From an uncultured Neisseria sp. (GTDB lineage Bacteria > Pseudomonadota > Gammaproteobacteria > Burkholderiales > Neisseriaceae), in NCBI GenBank assembly GCA_927911515.1, contig CAKMQH010000131.1, forward strand, positions 1-5,133: a stretch of 5,133 nt of DNA, in the 5' to 3' direction. The notes below the pieces were generated by a model, which saw only the letters and a program-made list of their open reading frames with translations, was not told the DNA's origin and did not search any database. Of this stretch, positions 1 through 5,133 are shown one piece after another. The first letter of the stretch is position 1. The number at the start of each line of letters is the position of its first letter. The position numbers were made by a program, and so were the translations under genes.

Positions 1-508
1 AGTAAGTGATGCCGTTGATGGTATTGCCGTCGGGTTGGATGGCGACAAAACCGTACATGACTGACCACAGACCGTTACCGTGCATAGGCAGGATGATTTG
101 GCTGACTTTGCCGTCATCGCCTTTTACCAAATAAACTTCGGTGTATTTGGCACGGCTTTTGATGCCGGCCAAATCGTCTTCGGGTTTGATTTGGATGCTT
201 TGGGCAGGGTCTTTGCCTGCGATGCGTGCGCTGAAGTCTTTCGGCGCATCTTTCACGTATTCGCCGGTTGCCAAATCGACAACGCGTTGCTCGATACGCT
301 CGGCAAAGGTTTTGCTGATGTCGGTGTTTTTATCCATCAAACCGGCTACACTCAAGATATAGCCTTGTTTGTCTTGGAGTTTTTGTTTCTCTTGGATGGG
401 TTTCAAGCCGACGACCGCACCGGCAACGATGATGGAACAAATCAGGCTGACAACCAATACCACAATCAGCGTGCCGCTGAAGCTGTCTTTATCGAATTTC
501 TTAGCCAT
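1..508 (-). CDS. nqrC: Na+-translocating NADH:quinone reductase subunit C (NqrC), 3' end beyond the window
   Basis: NqrC is a membrane-anchored subunit of Na+-NQR that carries a covalently bound FMN and passes electrons within the complex. The first 169 codons are present; the family is about 255-260 residues, so roughly a third is missing past the left edge. The protein begins MAKKFDKDSF, followed by one hydrophobic helix at about residues 13-35. The soluble part then shows GLMDKNTDISKTF (56-68), an LPMHGNGLWSVMYGF stretch (140-154) and a DGNTINGITY end (160-169), all typical of NqrC. The FMN-linking SGAT motif lies in the missing C-terminal part and cannot be checked. The ATG at 506-508 overlaps the end of nqrB by 8 bases (ATGGCTAA), which suggests translational coupling. 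A Shine-Dalgarno-like AGAAAGG sits at 518-524, nine bases upstream. Identification rests on recalled family sequences and on operon order. Confidence 0.95.
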   Translation of the reverse strand, partial: MAKKFDKDSFSGTLIVVLVVSLICSIIVAGAVVGLKPIQEKQKLQDKQGYILSVAGLMDKNTDISKTFAERIEQRVVDLATGEYVKDAPKDFSARIAGKDPAQSIQIKPEDDLAGIKSRAKYTEVYLVKGDDGKVSQIILPMHGNGLWSVMYGFVAIQPDGNTINGITY

Positions 509-1733
509 TGCTGCGCGCCTTTCTGCGTTTGATGTTCGCTTGTGCGACAAAATAGTCGAAAATCGGGGCAAACAGGTTGGCAAACAGAATCGCCAACATC
601 ATGCCTTCAGGGTAAGCTGGATTGACCACGCGGATTAACACGCACATCACGCCGATTAGCGCGCCGTACCACCATTTGCCGACATTGGTAAAGGAAGCGG
701 AAACGGGGTCGGTTGCCATAAACAGCATACCGATGGCGAAGCCGCCGACGACCAGATGCCAGTACCAAGGCATGCTGAACATCGGATTGGTATCCGAACC
801 GATGACGTTAAACAGCGAAGACATGGCAATCATACCGATCATCACGCCGGCAATAATGCGCCAAGAAGCAATGCGGACAAACACGATAAACGCGCCGCCG
901 ATTAAAAGCGCCAAAGTGGATACTTCGCCGATAGAACCGGGCAGGTTGCCGATAAACGCATCCATCCAAGTGATGGATTTACCGGTAACGGCATTTTTCA
1001 GGCCGTCTGAACCGTGTGCCGCCCACTGAGCCAACGCAGTTGCACCGGAATAGCCGTCAACCGCCGTCCAAACGGTGTCGCCGGTAATATTGGCGGGATA
1101 GGCGAAGAACAAGAAGGCACGGCCTGCCAGCGCGGGGTTCATAAAGTTTTTACCCGTACCGCCGAACACTTCTTTCGCAACCACCACGCCGAAGGTAATA
1201 CCCAAGGCGGCCTGCCACAGCGGCAGCGTAGGCGGAACGATTAAGGCAAACAGAATCGAAGTCACAAAGAAACCTTCGTTGATTTCATGTTTACGCACGG
1301 TGGCGAACAAAACTTCCCAGAAACCGCCAACGGCAAATACGGTCGCGTAAATCGGCAGGAAGTAAATCGCGCCGAACAGCATTTTGCCCAACACGCCCGC
1401 TTCAGACGACATATTGATGCCCAAAGCGTTGGCAAGGGCGTAATGCCAGTCGTTGGCGATGCTTTGTTGCAGCAAATCAGGCGTCAGCGCGCTGAATGCC
1501 TGCGCGCCGACGTTGTACATACCGAAGAACATGGCGGGGAACAAAGCCAGCCACACCAAAATCATCATGCGTTTGGAGTCGAGCGCGTCGCGGACGTGCG
1601 CCGCTTTGCGCGTTACCGCACCGGATGTGTAGAAAATCGTCGCCGCAGCTTCATAGAGGGCATACCATTTTTCATGTTTGCCGCCCGGCAGGAAGTGCGG
1701 TTCGATTTTTTCCAGAAAATGTTTCAAGCCCAT
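501..1733 (-). CDS. nqrB: Na+-translocating NADH:quinone reductase subunit B (NqrB)
   Basis: NqrB is the large integral membrane subunit of Na+-NQR, of the NqrB/RnfD family. It holds a covalent FMN and riboflavin and contributes to the Na+ path and quinone site. The 410-residue protein has the usual family length. It starts MGLKHFLEKIEPHF, has the soluble GGKHEKWYALYEAAAT segment (17-32), then many hydrophobic helices from about residue 56 to 395. The FMN attachment motif SGAT is at 229-232, making Thr232 the likely linkage residue. The conserved GG of VGGFWEVLF (135-143) corresponds to the glycines near the inhibitor/quinone site in Vibrio NqrB. KHEINEGFFVTSILFALIVP (148-167), GGTGKNFMNPALAGR (191-205) and ATDPVSASFTN (340-350) are also family hallmarks. 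The ATG follows the nqrA stop by only two bases and has a strong AAGGAAGG Shine-Dalgarno. The stop overlaps nqrC. No defect is visible. Confidence 0.98.
   Translation of the reverse strand: MGLKHFLEKIEPHFLPGGKHEKWYALYEAAATIFYTSGAVTRKAAHVRDALDSKRMMILVWLALFPAMFFGMYNVGAQAFSALTPDLLQQSIANDWHYALANALGINMSSEAGVLGKMLFGAIYFLPIYATVFAVGGFWEVLFATVRKHEINEGFFVTSILFALIVPPTLPLWQAALGITFGVVVAKEVFGGTGKNFMNPALAGRAFLFFAYPANITGDTVWTAVDGYSGATALAQWAAHGSDGLKNAVTGKSITWMDAFIGNLPGSIGEVSTLALLIGGAFIVFVRIASWRIIAGVMIGMIAMSSLFNVIGSDTNPMFSMPWYWHLVVGGFAIGMLFMATDPVSASFTNVGKWWYGALIGVMCVLIRVVNPAYPEGMMLAILFANLFAPIFDYFVAQANIKRRKARSNG
1000..1011 (+). repeat. DNA uptake sequence, AGGCCGTCTGAA type, inside nqrB
   Basis: This is a full 12-mer of the AG-DUS dialect. 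It lies within the nqrB coding sequence, where its complement encodes the end of GSDGLKN. It differs at one base from the AGGTCGTCTGAA copies elsewhere in the window. DUS are bound by the pilin ComP and promote uptake of same-genus DNA during transformation. Confidence 0.85.
1401..1410 (-). repeat. DNA uptake sequence core GTCGTCTGAA inside nqrB
   Basis: This is a 10-mer core on the minus strand with AT in place of the AG extension, so the 12-mer is ATGTCGTCTGAA. It encodes MSSEA of NqrB (residues 108-112). It may be a partial-strength uptake site. Confidence 0.65.
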
Positions 1734-1739
1734 AATCAG

Positions 1740-1747
1740 CCTTCCTT
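1740..1747 (-). promoter_or_regulatory. ribosome binding site of nqrB
   Basis: AAGGAAGG on the minus strand lies six bases before the nqrB ATG and inside the last codons of nqrA. It is by far the best Shine-Dalgarno match in the operon portion seen here, and it fixes the nqrB start. It implies that NqrB can be initiated efficiently even if nqrA translation stops early at the frameshift, although polarity on the mRNA could still reduce it. Confidence 0.75.
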
Positions 1748-2306
1748 CTCAATGGTTTCCAGCACCTTGCGCAACAGCGGGCCGTATTCGTATTTACCCG
1801 GGCAGACGAAGCTGCACAAAGCGAGGTCTTCTTCGTCCAATTCCAAGCAACCCAAAGTCTGCGCGCTGTCGGTATCGCCGACGATTAAATCGCGCAGAAG
1901 CAAGGTAGGCAGGATGTCCAGCGGCATCACACGCTCGTAAGTACCGATGGGAACCATAGCGCGGTCGCCGCCGTTGACGGCTGTCGTGAACTTGAAGAGT
2001 TTGTTTTTCAGGAAATGGCCGAGAGTGGTACGCGTAATCGAGTATTTATCCGGCTGCGGCGCAACCCAGCCGAACAGCTCTTTGCTGCGGCCTTCTTCGA
2101 TAACGGAAATCTGATTGTGGTAGCGTCCCAAATAATCATGCGCGCCTTGTGCAATCGCGCCGTTCAATACCGAACCGGAAATCACGCGGTTGTCTGCGTC
2201 AACCAATTCGCCGGCGGTAATTTGCGACACCTTCGCGCCCAAAACGGTACGCAAGAGACGCGGTTTGTTGACTTGCGGGCCGCCTAAGGCAACCACGCGC
2301 TCGACG

Positions 2307-2318
2307 TTCAGACGACCT
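2307..2318 (-). repeat. DNA uptake sequence, AGGTCGTCTGAA type, inside nqrA
   Basis: This is an exact 12-mer on the minus strand within the nqrA coding region, encoding TGRLNV. It is one of four exact copies of this dialect; the other three are in the two intergenic inverted pairs. An exact copy inside a conserved gene supports this being the native dialect of the organism. Confidence 0.85.
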
Positions 2319-2473
2319 GTTACGAACAAACGTCCGATGGCAATCACGTCTTGATAATTGATGGTCCACACGGTTTTATTCGCGCCGACAGGTTCGATGA
2401 AATGAATGTGCGTGCCGCTCAAACCCGCGGGATGAGGGCCGCCGAATTCATGTGTTTCAATGTTGGCGGCGTT

Positions 2474-2483
2474 TTCAGACGGC
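2474..2483 (-). repeat. DNA uptake sequence core GCCGTCTGAA inside nqrA
   Basis: This 10-mer core is of the meningococcal/gonococcal type, preceded by GT rather than AT, so the 12-mer is GTGCCGTCTGAA. It lies in nqrA codons for VPSEN. Along with 1000-1011 it is one of two copies with the GCC core in a window dominated by GTC cores. Confidence 0.7.
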
Positions 2484-3128
2484 ACGTCCGCACCGGCTGC
2501 CTTACAAACATGGATTTTGCGTTCGGTCAGGCGGCTCAACACCAGCAAACCTCGTCTGAAATCCTCGGCGGCTTCTTTGATCACGACCACAGGGTCTGCC
2601 GCCAGCGGATTGGTGTCCATCGCATTGACGAAAATGGCAAACGGCTCGGCATCAACGGCGGGAATCTTGCTGAACGGACGGGTGCGCAGCGCAATCCACA
2701 AACCGGATTGAATCAGATTGCGGCGCACTTCTTCGCCGCTTAAGTTTGCCAACGCATCAGGCGCATAGCGTTCGAACTCGATTTCGTCATCGCCTTCAAC
2801 GGCAATCACGACCGACTGAAGCACGCGCTTTTCGCCGCGGTGAATCGCGGCGATTTTGCCGGAAGCCGGCGCAGTAAACACCACGCCCGGATTTTTTCTT
2901 GTCTTCAAACAGCACTTGGCCTTTTTTGACGGCATCGCCTTCCTTGACTTTCATCGAGGGGCGCATACCGGCATATTCTTCGCCAAGCAACGCGACTTCG
3001 GTAATGGCCGGACCGTCGTAAACGGCTTGCTCCGGTCTGCCCGCGATGGGCAGGTCTAGGCCTTTTTTGATTTTAATCATAGGTTTGCATTACTTGTGAT
3101 GAGTTAAACAGAATAAAATGATCCAACT

Positions 3129-3176
3129 TTTCAGACGACGCTTGAAACGGGAAAGCGTGGGAGAGGTCGTCTGAAA
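3129..3176. repeat. inverted pair of DNA uptake sequences in the nqrA leader
   Basis: TTTCAGACGAC at 3129-3139 and GTCGTCTGAAA at 3166-3176 form a perfect 11-bp inverted repeat with a 26-base loop. The right arm contains the full 12-mer AGGTCGTCTGAA (3164-3175). The left arm has only the 10-mer core (3130-3139), flanked by GC instead of CT. On the minus strand the stem is followed by AAAAGTTGGATC rather than a T-run, so it does not look like an intrinsic terminator. It lies between the proposed nqr promoter and the nqrA start, so it would be transcribed into the leader RNA. An inner 6-bp stem, ACGCTT/AAGCGT (3138-3143 with 3153-3158), shares two bases with the outer stem. Confidence 0.85.
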
Positions 3177-3229
3177 GTAAAGCCTTACTTACGGAAAACA
3201 ACAATTAAATGAAAACTGTAACGTGTTCG

Positions 3230-3260
3230 ATTTTAGCAGGAACAGCCCGCTTTATGTCAG
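3230..3260 (-). promoter_or_regulatory. candidate sigma-70 promoter for the nqr operon
   Basis: On the minus strand an extended -10 element TGCTAAAAT (3230-3238) is preceded by CTGACA (3255-3260), which matches the -35 consensus at five of six positions. The spacing is 19 bases, longer than the ideal 17, but an extended -10 can compensate. Transcription would begin near 3223, giving a leader of about 140 bases that contains the inverted DUS pair. It lies downstream of the nhaD terminator, which fits an independent nqr transcription unit. It was predicted by eye only; other promoters in this AT-rich gap are possible. Confidence 0.5.
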
Positions 3261-3377
3261 ATTTACGCAGATTTTTTCCAGCCTTCTGCCCCATGCCCCG
3301 CGAGAAATAAGTCCTCAATAAAAGCACAACATATTGATGCCAAAAATTAATCTCTTCAAAACAAGCGGCAGAATACA

Positions 3378-3430
3378 AAAAGGTCGTCTGAAAACCGAAT
3401 CACAAGAATCAGGTTTTCAGACGACCTTTT
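3378..3430 (-). terminator. intrinsic terminator of the antiporter gene built from two inverted DUS
   Basis: AAAAGGTCGTCTGAAAACC at 3378-3396 is the exact reverse complement of 3412-3430, a 19-bp perfect stem with a 15-base loop. Both arms contain the full AGGTCGTCTGAA uptake sequence (3381-3392 and, inverted, 3416-3427). Read on the minus strand, the stem begins 15 bases after the antiporter stop codon and ends in TTTTT, the layout of a rho-independent terminator. Paired DUS acting as terminators are well known in Neisseria. The A/T-rich stem ends also give a four-base T-run in the + direction, but no + strand gene lies before it. Confidence 0.92.
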
Positions 3431-3445
3431 AAGGGCAGGCAAGTA

Positions 3446-4867
3446 TCAGAACAACTGCAAAACAAAGAAAATTAGCGTATGCAGTATAAACAACGGAATC
3501 AATACCCCTACCGACCACATCATATAACCAAAGAAAGTCGGCATCGGGATACCGCGCTGCTCGGCAATCGCCTTAACCATAAAGTTCGGCGCATTACCGA
3601 TATAAGTGAGCGCGCCCATAAACACCGAACCCATGGATATGGCCAACAGCGAATGGAACAAATGCCCCGTCATCAGAGCCTGAGCATCGCCGCCCGCCAT
3701 ATTGAAGAATACCAAATAAGTCGGCGCATTATCCAAAAAGGCGGACAACAAACCGCTCATCCAGAAATACATCGTATTAATCGGATTACCCGAAGCATCA
3801 TGCACCAACGATACCACCGCGCCCAGCGCACCCGCTTCCCCCGCCTTCAAAATCGCCAAGACAGGGGAAATCGTGATGAAAATACCCAAAAACAGCTTGC
3901 CCACTTCGGCAATCGGGTCGAAATTGAATTCATTACCCGCCCTAACCTGCTTGGGCGTAATCAGCAGCGAAATAATGGTCAGCACCAGCAAAATCACATC
4001 GCGCACCAAATTTTGCAAAGCATAGTGGCTGCCCAAAATTTCAAATCCAGGATGATCAGGTTTCCACAAGCCGGACAGCAAAACCGAACCGACCACGCCC
4101 GCCAGCAGCAAGAAATTCCATTTACCGGCAATCCGCAAATCTTCCTCGACTTCCTCTTCCTGCTGAATCTGCTCCTCATTGGCTTCACGCGCGTGATAGC
4201 GGCTGTCGATAATATAAAACACCAGCAACAACACCACCGTACTGATCAATACGGGCATCAACATGTGTTTCACCGTCCACATGAAATCCACGCCCTTCAA
4301 GAAACCCAGAAACAACGGAGGATCGCCCAACGGCGTCAGACCGCCGCCAATATTTGCCACCAAAAAGATAAAAAATACAACAACATGCACCTTTTTCTTG
4401 CGATAATGGTTTGCCTTCAGCAGCGGACGAATCATCAACATTGCCGCACCGGTCGTTCCCATAAAGGAAGCCATCACCGTACCCGCCGCCAACAATCCGG
4501 TATTCAACGCAGGCGTACCGTGCAGCTTACCCCAAACCAAAATCCCGCCCGAAATCGTATACAAAGCCAAAAGCAGCAGAATAAACGGAATATATTCCTC
4601 AACCAGCGCATGAGTGACCGTATGCACACTCGCGCCAAAACCGAACACAGCGGCAAACGGAACTAGAAACAGCAGCGTCCAAAACGCGGTAATCTTGCCG
4701 AAATGGTGATGCCAGGTATGCGCGAAAAAGAGCGGACCCAACGCAATAGACAAAAGAATCAACGCGAACGGCGCACCCCAAAACAGACTGAGCGTCGCGC
4801 CGTCAAAATCAGCGGCGTGAGACAAGGTGGGAAATAAGATGAGGGATAAAATTGGTAAGCGGCGCAT
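3446..4867 (-). CDS. nhaD: NhaD-like Na+/H+ antiporter, ion transporter (ArsB/NhaD-type) superfamily
   Basis: This is a 473-residue, highly hydrophobic inner-membrane protein, best called a sodium:proton antiporter of the NhaD/citrate-transporter-like group. An N-terminal signal-like helix (MRRLPILSLILFPTLSHA, then AD) is followed by about a dozen membrane segments. Two halves carry matching half-membrane motifs expected for the ion transporter superfamily: FMGTTGAAMLMIRP (135-148) and NIGGGLTPLGDPPLF (172-186) in the first, and FLDNAPTYLVFFN (377-389) and YIGNAPNFMVKAI (422-434) in the second. A charged loop rich in Glu (228-243) separates the halves. Asp182 and Asp379 are candidate ion-binding residues by analogy. 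The start is firm: an in-frame TAA lies seven codons upstream (4886-4888), and AAGGA at 4874-4878 is six bases from the ATG. The gene ends just before a strong terminator. Exact substrate and the symbol are inferred; another anion or cation/H+ carrier of the superfamily is possible. Confidence 0.8.
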   Translation of the reverse strand: MRRLPILSLILFPTLSHAADFDGATLSLFWGAPFALILLSIALGPLFFAHTWHHHFGKITAFWTLLFLVPFAAVFGFGASVHTVTHALVEEYIPFILLLLALYTISGGILVWGKLHGTPALNTGLLAAGTVMASFMGTTGAAMLMIRPLLKANHYRKKKVHVVVFFIFLVANIGGGLTPLGDPPLFLGFLKGVDFMWTVKHMLMPVLISTVVLLLVFYIIDSRYHAREANEEQIQQEEEVEEDLRIAGKWNFLLLAGVVGSVLLSGLWKPDHPGFEILGSHYALQNLVRDVILLVLTIISLLITPKQVRAGNEFNFDPIAEVGKLFLGIFITISPVLAILKAGEAGALGAVVSLVHDASGNPINTMYFWMSGLLSAFLDNAPTYLVFFNMAGGDAQALMTGHLFHSLLAISMGSVFMGALTYIGNAPNFMVKAIAEQRGIPMPTFFGYMMWSVGVLIPLFILHTLIFFVLQLF

Positions 4868-4873
4868 TGTTTT

Positions 4874-4878
4874 TCCTT
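4874..4878 (-). promoter_or_regulatory. ribosome binding site of the antiporter gene
   Basis: AAGGA on the minus strand stands six bases before the ATG at 4867. Together with the in-frame TAA at 4886-4888 it settles the translation start. The surrounding leader is A-rich on the coding strand, which should leave the site unpaired apart from the small hairpin just upstream. Confidence 0.65.
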
Positions 4879-4888
4879 GTTTTTCTTA

Positions 4889-4902
4889 CAGGCAAAAGCC
4901 TG
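4889..4902. repeat. small hairpin just upstream of the antiporter ribosome binding site
   Basis: CAGGC (4889-4893) and GCCTG (4898-4902) form a 5-bp GC-rich stem with a four-base AAAA loop (TTTT on the minus strand). On the minus strand it lies about ten bases ahead of AAGGA. The stem is short, has no T-run after it and may be chance. It could also modestly affect access to the start site. Confidence 0.35.
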
Positions 4903-5002
4903 AACAAACACGCCCGAACAACGCCGAGAAGTCAAACAGAAAACGCCTGCGACCCATCCTGACATTGAACGGAGAAATGTTGCCATACGTAAACCTTGTT
5001 TG

Positions 5003-5008
5003 ATTGTA
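5003..5008 (-). promoter_or_regulatory. weak -10 candidate for the antiporter promoter
   Basis: TACAAT on the minus strand matches five of six -10 positions and would place a start near 4996, leaving a leader of about 130 bases. The nearest -35-like hexamer, TTGACT (5031-5036), is 22 bases away, which is too far for a standard promoter; at normal spacing there is only TGGTTT. The call is tentative. The rest of 4868-5133 shows no gene I can support; an upstream gene presumably lies beyond the right edge. Confidence 0.25.
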
Positions 5009-5133
5009 AGTGAAAACCCCGCCCCAAACCAGTCAAAATAACCGACTGCCCTACCCTACCTCCCAATCTTCAAGCACCTGTTACGCCCTATTCAGCCAAC
5101 CATATTTTCAAAATCCTTGTAAAAATAAAAATA

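Larger units (their letters stand above)
1736..3080 (-). pseudogene. nqrA: nqrA, Na+-NQR subunit A, interrupted by a +1 frameshift in an A6 run
   Basis: NqrA is the peripheral, cytoplasmic-side subunit of Na+-NQR, implicated in quinone binding, and is normally the first gene of nqrABCDEF. The reading frame is split. Frame one runs from the ATG at 3080 (MIKIKKGLDLPIAGRPEQ) to FEDKK at residue 62, then into 32 foreign residues and a stop at 2796-2798. The rest, from NPGVVFTAPASGKIAA to the C-terminal KVLETIEKEG, is in the next frame. The total of 1345 bases is 448 codons plus one, so deleting one A from the run at 2892-2897 restores a normal 447-residue NqrA. In the restored numbering, family motifs include RTRPFSK (about 132-138), GPHPAGLSGTHIHF (214-227), INYQDVIAIG (240-249) and CPGKYEYG (about 426-433). 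The start is fixed by an in-frame TAA at 3090-3092. No strong Shine-Dalgarno precedes it. A sequencing error and a true lesion cannot be told apart here. Confidence 0.93.

Noticed and set aside
1287..1940. 217-codon + strand frame across the nqrA/nqrB junction
   Set aside because: It lies opposite well-conserved nqrA and nqrB coding sequence and shows no domain or plausible start context; it is a shadow frame.
2549..2560. ACCTCGTCTGAA as a further uptake sequence in nqrA
   Set aside because: Only the CTCGTCTGAA part resembles the core, with a mismatch in the 10-mer and two in the 12-mer. It is too degenerate to list as a DUS.
2892..2897. Programmed ribosomal frameshifting at the A6 run
   Set aside because: Recovery would need a +1 shift, no stimulatory stem or upstream Shine-Dalgarno at suitable spacing stands out, and NqrA is normally encoded in one frame. 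A mutation or read error is simpler.
3236..3377. Search for a small gene or RNA between the terminator and the nqrA leader
   Set aside because: Apart from the promoter candidate and a short direct repeat of CAGATTT (near 3259 and 3269), no ORF with a ribosome binding site and no strong hairpin was seen.
3479..4666. Long open frame of 395 codons on the + strand, antisense to the antiporter gene
   Set aside because: Its translation is rich in Gln, Arg and His with no recognisable motif, as expected from the complement of a hydrophobic membrane-protein gene. The minus-strand frame has clear transporter motifs.

Overview
The window reads as a chromosomal segment of a Neisseria species. The protein sequences are Neisseria-like subunits of the sodium-pumping NADH:quinone reductase. 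The short repeats are Neisseria DNA uptake sequences (DUS). Six 10-mers read GTCGTCTGAA and four extend to the 12-mer AGGTCGTCTGAA, the dialect I recall for the N. mucosa group. Two 10-mers are of the GCCGTCTGAA type. A commensal of the mucosa/sicca type is therefore more likely than N. meningitidis or N. gonorrhoeae, but this is inference from repeats only.

All genes lie on the minus strand, so transcription runs right to left. From right to left: a 266-base leader with a weak promoter candidate and a small hairpin (4868-5133); an NhaD-like Na+/H+ antiporter gene (3446-4867); a strong intrinsic terminator made of two inverted DUS copies (3378-3430); a 365-base gene-free gap that also holds a probable nqr promoter and a second inverted DUS pair in the nqr leader; then the start of the nqr operon, nqrA (1736-3080), nqrB (501-1733) and the first 169 codons of nqrC (1-508), which runs off the left edge. 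nqrDEF would be expected further left.

The main anomaly is in nqrA. One extra A in an A6 run (2892-2897) shifts the frame after codon 62. Removing that base gives exactly a 447-residue protein. As read, NqrA would end at 94 residues, which would disable Na+-NQR unless this is a sequencing error, a strain-specific lesion, or is bypassed.

Functionally the locus concerns sodium bioenergetics. Na+-NQR couples NADH oxidation to Na+ export, and the antiporter, if the family call is right, exchanges Na+ for H+. The terminator and separate promoter suggest two transcription units. I see no mobile element, CRISPR array, RNA gene or clearly new system; apart from the frameshift and the DUS structures this is an ordinary housekeeping region.
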